Source of the DNA: Siphonodentalium dalli
Lineage: Eukaryota > Mollusca > Scaphopoda > Gadilida > Siphonodentaliidae
Assembly: GCA_032622095.1 (NCBI GenBank)
Contig: CP136067.1
Span: 119,709,281-119,773,280, forward strand
DNA: 64,000 bases
Reading direction: 5' to 3'
The first letter of the stretch is position 1, and each line of letters begins with the position of its first letter. Under the pieces are notes generated by a model. That model saw only the letters and a list, made by a program, of their open reading frames with translations, was not told the origin of the DNA and searched no databases. Positions 15,801 to 29,500 of the stretch are shown piece after piece. The translations under genes were made by a program, and so were the position numbers.

Positions 15801-17543
15801 CACCTCAAGAAGTTACATGCTCTCTCCCAACATGCCAAGTGTCTATTTCACATTTTGTACAATGATGTCATCACAATACAAATGACCTTGCTCAAGGATC
15901 ACAATGTGCGAGATTGATCCGTGTAAGACTCGACAGTAACACGTTCCTAAATTCCACCAGGCCACTATTACACTAAATAGTCCACCAGCAAGTGCAAAGT
16001 CACAACGCTGTGTTGTCAGGGCTACAAGCCAAATGCTCTAACCACTTTACTACCAAGCTCCCCATTATAATATCTTATATACTAGAAGACAATATCAATT
16101 ATATTTTATTAGGTGATGGAGTTTACAAGGCTGGTAGAACTGAATTGAACACAAATAAGTGTATCCAGTTATTGGACTGTGAAGTTTTTTCCTGATGAAT
16201 AATTCATTTTTGGTACTCATTATGTTATATCACTCTGTACAATATCTATCAAATCACCAGTTGATTATGGTACAATCAAATAGTGTATAGTATTATGGCA
16301 TGTTGGAATCGGGTAATATTATTTAAGCTGACACACACATCACATTTTAATTTGAATAATATGGACATTACTGAGCTTTAGGTCATCTAATTCTGATATC
16401 AAAGACTTGGTTCATAACTGGTCGGCTATTTTGGCTGTATGTGGCCTAACTTTTTCAAAAGTGGCTAACAAAATTGCAAAAGTGGCTAAAAACATGACTA
16501 CAAAGAATTTCGGGCCAGGGCGAACACTGTTAATTTGGCAGATCATTCTTCCATTTTGATCCCAGATCCATATAAAATCATCAATAAGTTGGGCTTAAAA
16601 ACACCACAGGGCTTTAAAATATTAGTCTGTCTGTTTTTTCAGTGAAGAGAAAGCAAAATTATTAAGAAAAGTAACTTCAGATGTCACAGAGAAAGATGAA
16701 GCTCTCAGGTATGACTATATTATATGACATCAGGCCTCAAAATATGGTGCCGGACATTTGCAGAATGAGGTTCCCAGAGGGTGAATTTAGTGACGCTACC
16801 CCACACAGCGGGCTATCACCACTAAATTCACCCTTTTTTAGTTTAGAAAGTTTTTTTTTAGTTTAGTTTCTCTATATCCCCAGATTGGCAGACGACAAAA
16901 TGCATAATCAAGGTGCCCATCACCATTTCACCATCTGGGAACTTAAATCTGTGTCTAGATCTCCCATAGCAGATGAGGCCATGCAGAATGAGGTCCCCAC
17001 TGTGTGGGGTAGCGTCACTAAATTCACCTTCTGGGGACCTCATTCTGCAAATGTCTGGCACCATATTTTGAGGCCTGTTTGTCGCCCAATCTTGTCATTC
17101 TTACCGCACAAGGTGCTAACCTGGCAATGACTGGTGCTCTCGCAAGGAAGTCTGGACTCGGGAGAACATAAATTACATTACCAATTCGCTTCCGTTAATG
17201 CCTCAATAAATGATGGGTTGTTATAAAATACAACTCCATAACAAAGTTATGGGGGGTATATAGGAATAATCTTGTCCGTCTGACTGGCCCTCCGCCTGTC
17301 CATCCACCATCTGTCCGTTGACACAACTTTGTCTCAGCTTATATTCCAACATTTTTCAAGCAATATTTTTTAAACAGATATTTATTACCATGGGAACATG
17401 CAATTATAGAGTTATCCCCCTTTTTCGACTTTCGATTTTTCACAACATGCATAATTTTGTCCGATCTTGTTTTTCTCGTGTTTTTTTTTATAAAAAAAAC
17501 AAATATGTTCATATAGCTACTCTTAACGTAGCCCAATCGCACT

Positions 17544-17574
<31 letters not shown>

Positions 17575-20500
17575 ACCTCTAGTCATATCAGAACTTAAAT
17601 TACAAGAATGGTAGTTATAGCTTCAATGGAAGTCACAGTGAAGATTTACCGATAAAAGTATCTGGAATAAACACATGTACATATTTTATCAAACTTGTTA
17701 CGGGCAAGCAGTCACATTTCACTCAGGCTATTGGCTCTAATTAAATCTGCAACTCTTTTGATAAAAGATTCTCGATAAGATACGCTTTCTTTTATTTCTA
17801 TTTATTCATTGAAGCATTTAAAGATGGTCTATCATTCCTAGGGTTGAAACGATTAATCGACTAGCTGTAGTCGACGCTGAAATGTCATAACGTCGACTCT
17901 GAATTTTGCCGTTGACTAGTCGGAACATAGTGTATTAGTTACATGTATAACATTTTCAAGATCGATTCCAGCATAAACGGTGTTAACTGCTCGTAAGTTA
18001 CGGTAAGTATAACGTTTGGTGGCACCCGGAATTGACAGTGTTACTAGTATATAGACACACACGGTGACCTGACTATTAATTGAAAGACTGAAATTGACAA
18101 CACAATGTCTCACTCGTCGTTTGAGGTCAAGACATCACTTCGACATGATGGCAATGATTGATGCAGCTTTATCGTTTGTCGGAGACCGCTTTGATCTAGA
18201 CACTGTGTATATTTCAATTGATCTCGCACCGTCGGGTTATGATGCGACGCTGTGTGAAGGTCGCTTAAGGTGACGTCATTGGTGCTACCGTATATAAATG
18301 ATACTGACAGCGCTTGATCGACACTCTGACAATTTTCACAGAATTAAAAATCATATCAATGAATATTAAATTTAAAACCTGTATAAATGATCGTGTTTCT
18401 AGTAAACATATTGATATTTATCCAACACACTGAATGTAATTATATAATTAGACATGTCACATGTGGTGGATAATGATTAGAAACTTTCCAATCATTATCC
18501 AACACATGTCTAATTATATAATTACATTCAGTGTGTTGGATAAATATTAAGATGTTTACTGTATTATTTCCCAAATAAATTGGTGTCTATGCAGGGAAAT
18601 GCGCTACGCAATAGACCGTCATTGACTCATTGCATCAGTCATCAGTGTACGCCATGTACGATGAATTTTCCGTACCATGTTATGTTTAAAAGTTTTGATA
18701 TCGGGTACCGACTAGTCGACGCAACGCGACTTTTGGGCCTCGACTAGTCGACTTTGAAATTCACTAGTCGTTTCAACACTAATATATCATTCCTAAATGT
18801 TTTATATATTTTCCAGGGTATAAAATAATAAATATGAGCCAAAGACTACTGTCCGGAAACACTTCTATCAATTAATATTGTTTTTATATTGATATTTTCT
18901 TATATAATGTGATAATCAATTCGGACAATTTTTTCATTACTATTTTTATAATTTATAAATGGAGTTTTCAGATGCATGATACACTTTGAATGAACGTGAG
19001 CTGTAAAATTTCCCAAATTGTATATATATTATACCAGAAAATTTGAAATAAAAATAAGCATTTCCGGACAGGGGTCTTCGATTCATATTAATTACTTTAT
19101 ACCCAGGAAACTATATAAAACTTGTTATAGGAAGAGATAGACCATCTTTAAATGTATGCCCTGTTAAGGATCAGTGGTATTAGCTCACACCTTGGTTATA
19201 TTGTGTAAGCGGTACAGTATTTGAATCATTATTACATATTTTTTTCAGTCAGTACATGTCTTTACTGCACTTAGATGATTCTCAGCTTAACCCACAGCCA
19301 GTTAGGCTGCCACAGGAGCTATTAGAGAAGTGTGCTGCTATGAGCGTGCGAGGAAATACAATCAAAGACTTGATTGACTCAATGAGTGGTGAGTCTGCCT
19401 GTCTGTGGTATCAATTTTAGTAGCAAGATGCATTTAAGTGATGTGTATTAATATTGATTGCCACCATGGTGTATTCCATTAAAAAAAAAGTAAGGATCTA
19501 TCAATTCTGCGTCACTGAAGGCACTATGCTCACAACCAAGCCTGTGTTTATTGTGCCTGTCATTTGCAGAATGAGGTCCCCAGAGGGTGAATTTAGTGAC
19601 GCATATCGGGGTGTCATCATTAAATTCACCCTCTGGGGACCTCATTCTGCTTGGGCCTCATTTTCTCTGCAAAGTTTCTTTATCAAATTTCTATAGAAAC
19701 TTCTTCACATAGATTCTATTTCTTTTTTAGTTTAGTTTCTCTATATCCTCAAACTGGGAGACGACTTATTGCATAATCGAGGTTCACAATGGGTTCCCAT
19801 CATTCACCATTTGGAAACCTCAATCTGAGAGTATGTCTCCCATAGCATATGAGACCGTGCAGAATGAGGTCACCAGAGGATGAATTTGGTGATGCTAGCC
19901 CGCTGTGTGTGATGGCGTCACTAAATTCACCCTCTGGGGACCTCATTCTGCAAATGACAGGCACATTAAACTCAGGCTTGCTCACAACTGATTCTTATTT
20001 CTTAACCCTTTCTATACTAAATGGATTTATCAGTATACATTGAAACAGACTATTATTCATTTGGAGGGATGTTCAGCTAATAAAAGCAGATGACAGATGA
20101 AAAGATAACTCAAGTGCAGATGGATTTGTATTAATTGGTGGGAAATGTTCAGATAATAATTTCTACAATTGACCTAACTGATCATTTCCTAAAGGAACTA
20201 CTCGTCAATGAGTATTTAGTAAAGAAAGGGTTAATTATCCACTGCTGAATAACATGATAAGTCAGTGAATAATGATCTGGAAAAGATCTGGAGAAGCCTG
20301 AGTTTTGTGTGACTGTCATTTGCAGAATGATGTTCCCAGAGGGTGAATTTAGTGACACTATCCCGCATAGTGGGCTAGCATCACTAAATTCACCCTCTGG
20401 GGACCTCATTCTGCTTAGGCCCCATCTTCTCTGGAAAGTTTCTTTATTATCAAATTTTATAGAAACTTCTTCACATATCTTCTATTTCTTTTTTAGTTTA

Positions 20501-23500
20501 GTTTCTCTATATCTCCAAATTGGCAGATGACACATTGCATACTCGAGGTTCCCAACGGGTGCACATCACAAAATTTACCATTTGGGAACTTCAATCTAAG
20601 TCTATGTCTCCCATAGCAGATGAGACCAAGCAGAATGAGGTCCCCAGAGGGTGAATTTAGTGACGCTGTCCCGCATGCGGGATAGCGTCACTAAATTCAT
20701 CCTCTGGGGACCTCATTCTGAAAATGACAGGCACATTAAACTCAAGACTTGATCTGGAGGGAAGGCATCAGAACTTGTTCTCACAAAATAAATTTTATAA
20801 ATCAGAATGTTTTTTTCTAGTTTACTAATAACAAAACATTCCATAGCTGCTAATTTTGATGATGTATTCAGAATATTTTCTGTGCGAAATGCTTCTTGAG
20901 ATATCAACACATGACATATTTGTCTGTGTTTTCTAGCTGTGTCTGGTGTTGCTACGGATGTGGATCTTGCCATCAGAGATATTTATAACATGCTACAACA
21001 GGAAACAGAACAAGAGGAAGAACACGAGGTCAGGCCACTTACATTACATGAAATTTGTCCGTCTGTGTACACAACTTTGTTCGAGATTGTATTCCTATTT
21101 TGTTTTAAACTTGGCACAGATATTTACCACTATGCGAACCTGTGCACCTCAATCATACCTTTTATAGTGGAGTTATCCCCCTTTTCCGACTTAGAAATTT
21201 ATTGCAAGATGCATAATTTTGTCCGAGCTTGTATTCCTTGGGGTGTTTTTTTTCTCGAAAAACAATTATGTTGATGTGGCTACCCTTAACATAGCCCAAT
21301 TGAACTGCAAGGGTATCTTTAGTCCCACTGAGACTGTCTCACCTCTAGTTCTATTTGACAAACTAAATTTTAATTAAATTAAACAAAATCCGACTCTTTT
21401 GAAATAATTATTGAAATCCACTGAAGCAGCTACCTCACTGATACTGTCTTGACAACTAAACCAGTCTTCAAACCACTATTGTTGGCTACGATAATAAGCA
21501 ATGCCGTGGGAAATGCCATGGCAACATGTGGAATCTATAAATGCCACAGCATTAAATTTGCCATGGGACATTATTATACCCCCCGCAACGAAGTTAGGGG
21601 GGGTATACTGGAGTCAGCTTGTCCGTCCGTCGTCCGTCCGTCCGTGTTTACTAATGACTACTTATGTGGCTAAGATTGTGTAAAATGGATATTTATGTGC
21701 ATAACTTCCGTTGCGTGGCTAGCCACGTAACAGCTTTCAGATGGACGTTCTAAAATGATCTATTTGGCCTAATCAGCTTATTTAATATTGTAGTCAATCA
21801 AAATTTGGGGAAAAAAAGTCCATCGATTTAGACATCCATGACCCGTCAATAGGAGATGTCGGACACTGACAAGACATTTATGTGGCTAGCCACCAAATCA
21901 CGGACCTGTCAGTTTCTCCTATTCCACTGTCCCAGTTGCTGTGAGCAAGTTTTTGTGTTTTAATCAGCTTCTTCTGCTATAATTCCAACATGTTATGAAT
22001 CCATAATCTGGAGTTTTATCACTATCTACTACTTGATAGCCACTTAAAATTTTATGGCTACTTGAGAAGCCACATAAAAACTAAAGCCACATTACCATTT
22101 CTAGCCACATAGGTCGAAGCCACATATCTACCCATTTGTTGGTACGTCCGTCCGTCGTCCGTCCGTGGACACAAATTTGTCCGGAGTTTTTCTCAGTCGT
22201 TTTTTTATCAATTTCCGTGAAACTTGGCACAGACATCAACCACCATGGGAACCTGTGCACCTGTGATTATGACGTCTGTCGGACTTTATTTGGAGGAGTT
22301 ATCCCCCTTTTTCGACTTAGAAAATTTTCGCAACATGTATACTTTTGTCCGAGCTTTTATTCCTACATTTTTCGGTCAATTTTTTTAAAACGTGGCACAG
22401 ATATTTAGTACCATGGGAACTTGTGCACCTGCGATTATGACGACTGTCCGCCTTTTTTTGGTGCAGTTATCCCCCTTTTTCGACTTAGAAACTTTTTTGC
22501 AACATGCATAATTTTGTCCGAGCTTTTATTCCTACATTTTTCGGTCAATGTTTTTTAATCTTGGCACTGATATTTAGTACCATGGGAACCTGTGCACCTG
22601 TGATTATGACGTCTGTCCGACATGTTTTGTGTGGAGTTATTCCCCTTTTTCGACTTTTTTTCGCAACATACATAATTTTGTCCCAAGCTTTTATTCCTAC
22701 ATTTTTTGGTCAATAGGTTTAAGATTAGGGGTATGGTTGTACAGCTGCAATGGGAACTGTTATTTTATTATTTTAACTAAATGTTTACTGACATGTGAAA
22801 CATCTTAGTATTTTAAAAACAGGGGGGTATCCGTAGTCCCATTGGGACAGTCACACCTCTAGTTTCTAATTTCTAGAGCTGACTAAATTGTATGTAGAAA
22901 ATAATTTGTCTTAAGAAATAAAAGACCTCTAAGCTCTACTTTAACAATTTGATGCCGAACACTCACTGAGGTGTAGTTACTTGAGTCCCATTGATTCATT
23001 TTAGTAATGCTGCGCTAATTAATAAAAAAAAAACAATCTTAGGCTGTTCTTAACTTAATAGCTGAAAATTCCTAGAAACGATTCCTTACAGAGTTTCTAT
23101 TCCAGATATATGTATCTAAACACCCCTATGAATGAATGTTTTACCCCTATGAATGTAGAGTTTTGCGCAATTCCACGTGGCCAATGTAACCCTGGGCCAA
23201 ACATGGGTTTTTGTGGCATAAAATCAAGAATAGTGGGAATTCTTTCTCAGTGTAATGATAATGATGATTGTGAGATTCTATTATCAGAAGTGATGACATC
23301 ATCTCATGGTCTATATCTACATGGTTTAAAAAAAAGAAATATAGTTGAAGCTTTCTAATTTGAAAATAATGTCAGGACTGCCTCAGTCTGTCTGATATGT
23401 TATGATTTTCTCTCAGAGGTGTACGTCTGACACCATGGAATTGCCCTCTTAGAACTGAATATGAAAATTCATTCTGTAATCAATGGGATAACTATATTAA

Positions 23501-26500
23501 AGAAATAAATTTTAATTTGACTAATTTCAGAAAACCTTTGGGAAGCAGACACTATTGATAATATTAAATGAAATAAGACGTGAGTGTGAAATGTATGAGG
23601 AGGCTCATAAGAAAGGGAACGAACTAAATGCAGATCTACATCGAGCCATGAGCACACACATCGCTAACCTCAAGTTGTTGATGCAGCCGCCTGATGAAAT
23701 TCAGAAGGCACTACCTTCTGTCACTCCTACCTTAAGTGAGTAATCATGGACAATCTGCCATTGTTATCTTAAGTGAGTAATCATGGAAGCTGGTATTTTC
23801 TACCAGTTATATTTTAAATGAATAATAAAGGGAGTATTGCAAAAGTTGAGCAAGAACTATTGAACAAAAGTAAGTTTATCATAAGGAACAAAATCCTGCA
23901 AAACAATCAAGTGTTTTCAAGTTTTTTTTTACCTTGATTCCTTAATTTCATACTTTGCTTTCTCATGAGAGTAAAACTAAGTATGGTCATATTGATTTAC
24001 ATTTCAATTTATCAGTATGAATTTTATGAGTGAGGCAGCAGAAGTTGTAGCTTGATGTAATAGTGTTTCATGTTACTGTATATATTTTAGCTCCTGAAGA
24101 TGAAGGGGTTCGGCAGGAACTTATGAAACTTCTTGCAAAAGTCGATGAGATGAGAGCTCAGAGGTTGAGTTTGATGGAAAAGCTCCGAAAGCAGATCCAG
24201 GATGATGATATCACTAGCATCATCATCACTTCCCTGGATAAACAGCAAAAAGAACAGATATATAATGATCAGCTGAAGAAACACGACTCAACCATCGGCT
24301 TTCTGAGTCGGAACCTCAGTGCTCAGGACAATATACTACGTGCTCTTACTGGTGCTAATGCGAGATACGCAAACTGCCGGAAGTCATCATCTGAGCAGGA
24401 GGCTAAGTATGTTAACCTATTTAGTCCTGAATGGATTCTACCATTCTGTTCTAAAAGTATACACTGGAATGGTCTATTCTTCAGTTGCAGGGATATTATG
24501 ATAATAAAAGGATAGAAATGCTATATCTTCGTTCATTTGGAGGGATGATCAAATAAATTAAATATGTTCAGCAGACAACTTATTCCATTATTTTAAAATG
24601 CATTATGAGACCTCTACTGTTTACTCAATGCGTTACTGGCTAACATTTACGCATAATACATTCAATATATACGCAATGATATGATGACATTGCCTGATTT
24701 CGATTGACTTATCCCATCTTGCCGAAATGAGGGAACAGTTATATAAATTGAAATTCATTCTGAATACATTTGACAATGTATTTACGGCAGGCTGTACTGA
24801 GTATCATGCTGTCATAACATAACATAACATTCAATCTCATGATTATAATAATTATTTTTTTTCAGACGAGAGGCCGTTATTCATAGTTTAATCAGTTCCT
24901 ACAATACTTATGAGGAGCTTCTATTGAAATCAAAGAAGGGACTCGACTACTATCAGAAGCTCGAGAGTAATGTAACTAGATTAGCTCAGCGTGCATCAGG
25001 TGTGTGTAAGGTGCAACAAGAAGAAAGAGACCAAGTCATGAAGAGACATATAGCTAAGAGTGAGTACAATACATATATAGTTTAACCCTTTACCCAACAA
25101 AGCGGCCAAAAACGCCCAAATAAAGCTTCAACAGCCTAAAATATCTTCGGTCTGTCTCAATAACACCATACAAATATGGATATCATTGGAACCGGTTCAT
25201 CGATCACATTGTGATGGTTACAGTTATGCCCTGTCCCAATGCATTGTCTTTTATATGCGAGTCGACCATAGGTCGCCTCCCATATATAAAAGAATGCATT
25301 GGCCTAAAAAAAATATTTAACACTTTTTACCATTTTTTCTTACATTCTTTAACAATTTTATAATTTTTTCTTACATTTTTTAACAATTTTTATAATATTT
25401 TTCTACATTCTTTGACAATTTTATCATTTTTAATATGTGTTAAGCCAATGCATTCTCTTATATATGCGAGGCAACCTATGGTCGACTCGCATATATAAGA
25501 GAATGCATTGGCACAGGGTCGTTCTGTTGGGTAAAAGGTTAACTCTCAAGCCTTAAAATAGTGTGTCTTTCATTTGCAGAATGAGGTCTCCAGAGGGTGA
25601 ATTTAGTGATGCTATCCCCCATGGCGGGCTAGAGTCACCAAATTCACCTTCTGAGGACCTCATTATTTCTGCTTAGAAAACAACAGTTGAAGTTGGTGAT
25701 GTTCATCCATTAGTCACCTCAATTATGCAATTTATCTTCTGCAAATTAGGGGGTATAGAAACTGAACAGAAGGGAAAAAGTAACTAAAAACAATGTTAAT
25801 TTTGAGACTATAGATGCTTGCCAGATGATGAGGCTTAAGCAGAATAAAGTCCCCAGGGAGTGAATTCGCTGATGCTAGCCCGCTGTGTGGGATAGCATCA
25901 ATAATTTCATCCTCTGGAGACCTCATTCTGCAAATGACAGACACACTATTTCAAGGCTTGTTAAGTAATTAAAATATTTTAATTCACGGGGGATTATTAT
26001 TAATTGATTTTGTTTTATGGTCAAACCACGAAATCAAGAGCCAACGAAATAGTTGACTTATCAGTGGTAGATGTAATATTAAGATAGCTATGGATCTGCA
26101 AGTCACAAAATGGATGTAATAATACATGGAAGGTGGGATGTAACATGATCGATAGCATGTCATATATGGTCTACATACAATTGTCCTCTGATCCCTTGGA
26201 TATTTGTTTATGCAAACAAGGCTCGATAAATCTAATATTGAGTAAAGACTAATGATGTCGTCAGATGCAGGTTGCACAACGCAATGTTATAACTACCTCT
26301 TTGAGATAAAGATACCTATTAGCCCATCGATTTAGCCATGCTATCGGCACTGGACTACTTGGAAATCCAAGTAATGACTAGACTACTCAAAGCTATCATA
26401 ATACCTGGCACTGTTAGACGCATTAAGTTGGACAAATACCACCTCGGCTCATCAATTCAAGTTTTTTGTCCCACTATGTGTGTTGTACCATTGGTCACAT

Positions 26501-29500
26501 TTGATGATAAGGTATTAAGCTCAATCTTGACAAAACCTACCGTGAGGCCTAAACAAAGATTATTTTTTTCTGTTAACCTGACCGACCCTATTTCAAACCC
26601 CCAAGTCTATGCATTTTATTGAGATCTGTAAATTTAAATGGAAGCCTTATTTTTTTTGCATACTTCAAAAAATAAAAGCTGCCATTTGTTTAAAGTTTAG
26701 GGTGCTGATATTTTGAAGGTTAGAATTGATAGGACCATATTATTAAAAATAAAATAAATTAAAAAAAAGTTGTACCTGACTACTGACCACAATGTTTTTC
26801 AGCCCGTTTAATAGCGAAAAAGAGTGTCATTTTTGTTTTGGCCTTATCATATTTTGAGCTTCTTGTCAGTTGTGGTACAATAGTTTGTTTTCCTTGCAGT
26901 GAAGCAAGCCGCACCGAGAGTTGCAGCCGTGAGACCAGCTGCTCCCGAATCTCCAGTTTATCAACCAAAGGAACCAGCTACAGATATAACTCCATCCATA
27001 CCATCAATACCCAACATAGATGGACCGAAACTCAGTGATTATCTCCCTTTTATGAAACCAAAAACATTTGGCAAAAAAGATGGAACACCACCAGCTACGC
27101 CTCCAAGTGGTGAGCAGTTAAAGTACTTTTAAGTACCACATATCAATGCTAACCAGAAAAATATCACATGCAATATACTGTCTAGGTAAAGCCAAACGAT
27201 TCCTCCCCAAAAGTGCACTAAAAACTCTGTACTTCTCCTTAATTCACAGTCATCTCCTGTACGGAATAATAATCTGGGGACACGTTTCAGCATCAGGGTC
27301 TCTTTTTCGGCTACAGAAAAAAGCAGTCCGGATATTATGCAACAAAAGATATCGCAGTCACACAGAGCCGTTGTTTAAAACTCAAAAAATTCTAAAGTTT
27401 CATGACCTGTATCATCTTCAAATCGCATTGTTCATGTATGATTGGAAAAACAAATATCTTCCCCCGTCTTTCGAAAGTTTATTTAAGTATACACCAATAT
27501 CAACAACACGACAGTCCGGCAACTTGGCTACTACAATTCCAAGGACGAATTTCTCTCAAATTCTACCGAAATACTCATTTCCGTATGTGTGGAACTGCTT
27601 GGACACAGCACACAGATTTGCAGCTAGCAGAACCATCTTTAAATCTTCCATACGTACAAATGTGCAATCACACTATAATAGCTCAGTAACTTGTGACAAC
27701 GCGGAATGCCGAGATTGTAGAAAGTAATTGGAACAATATGTATACATGTTTTATGTATGATTGTGCTTAAGAGACGTGTCCTCATTGCGTGCCGTAACCC
27801 TGGATTACTCACCATTTATGGGCACATATCCATGGACATATAATTGTATAGACATTTATTTAATCATATCTGCCCGAACAAAGTTGGATATATAAAACAC
27901 AACCCCAAAATTTTAACAACACATTATTTCAACAGCTGACCCTCATGCAACATCTCGATTGTCACACAACAATATGATCGCCATCTGCTTATTCTCTATT
28001 ATGTATAAGGGGCGGCAGGAAGACGGCCTGCATTGGCCATGCCGCTCCTGTGCAAATTTGAAAGATATATTATTATGTTTGTGTATTATGTATTTAATTT
28101 GTGCAAATAAACAATCCAATCCAATCCAATCTTTTAAACTACCACTTATCTCTGTGAGGGATTGGATTGTTAATGAGCCAACCTTTGACACTTTCATATG
28201 TTTGCATTTGTTAGCCTAATGAATCTGTTGAAATGCAATTTCCTGAATAAATTTGAGTCATCAAACTTAACGAGTCTACAGTTAGAATAATACTCTGTTC
28301 TTACCAATATCAATCTGGTATTAAAACCATGTAATGGCATATTGCATATGATCTATCTTCCAGAACCAGGTGGGTCATTACCAGGCAGTCATTCAGGATC
28401 ACCAGTTAGAATCGCCAAAGTGTCAGGGGTCATACCAGGGTTACATCAACCTGTTGCCAAGCAGGCTGTTAGACCTCATAGCCCACAAGTAGGACCAGCT
28501 GGTTATGGGCAGCAGCCTGCCATGCCACACACTGATCAAAGAACACACCCACCTGCTACGCAGAACAATTTCAATGCAGTGGGGACAGGTCAAGTGATGC
28601 CAGGATATGCCACCAGTCAGCCACCACAGTCTGTTCCGAACCCATCTGAACCTGCACAAATGCATGTTTCTGGTTACGACATGACAAATCTTGGCTATGT
28701 TGCACCTTCTGATTCATCACAGCCGTATATCAATCAAAATCAAAGTCCGCATAATTTTGGCAACATTTCTCTCAACACGAACACAGTTTCTGCTGTCGAC
28801 ACACCTGTCGTGTCTCCAGGGAGAGTGTCTGACCAACATTCTTATGATCAGCGAGGTAATGTTCCACTCCCGAATCCAGCTAGTGTGGGGCCGCAACAGA
28901 AGAGCAGCAGACATTCCATTCCACATCCCATTCCAGGTTCTGGTGGATACCAGGCTTCAGGAGATATGCCGGGTGATAATCCAGCAGGCACGCAGATAAA
29001 TCCAGATTCATGGCAAGGCATGCCTGGTCTGCCCTATACTGATATGTCACAAACAATACAACCTGGCATTCAACATGTTGCACAATCGGGGGCGGAGTTT
29101 CAGCCAACTCATCAGGATAATCAGCCCAATTTGTATCCTTCTCAAATTCAGTTGCCATCGCAATCTCAGTTTACTAATACAAGTGAACCCTATCAACATA
29201 GCTTGACCAATCAACATTCACAGGCATCAGCAGACTTTTCCAATTATCATAGCAACCAACAACAGATCACAGGTGTCAGTTCTGTTTCCACTCAACAAGC
29301 CATTCCACAAAATCAACAGTCACGACCTGTGCAACAAGTTCAGCCTCAACCACAGCATCATGGGCCTGGTAGCCAAGGAAGCTACAACCAACAAGGTCAA
29401 ATAAATGCTGTGCAACCTATGCATCAGCAGCCACCTCACACACAACAGATAGGCCACGTTCAACCTCAACAAAACCTTGGTAGTCAAACACAAAGCCAAT

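Larger units (their letters stand above)
17818..19151. mobile_element. TTAA-bordered AGATGGTC-TIR element, interrupted by a hAT-like element
   Basis: The ends are TTAAAGATGGTCTATC (17818) and GATAGACCATCTTTAA (19151). Subterminal inverted repeats continue as GGGTATAAA-TAATAAATATGA and GACTACTGTCCGGAAA, with the complement TTTCCGGACAGGGGTCTTCG near 19067. A second copy begins at 63528 and runs off the window. A separate element is inserted in its left arm (17840-18784). Confidence 0.75.

Noticed and set aside
26338-26622. 94-codon ORF in intron M-N
   Set aside because: There is no recognisable domain or splice signals, and it is close to chance length in AT-rich DNA.
27146-27727. 193-codon ORF as a host gene or PTPN23 exon
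   Set aside because: The sequence is a LINE reverse transcriptase tail with an AATCC repeat end. Exon N joins exon O in phase without it.
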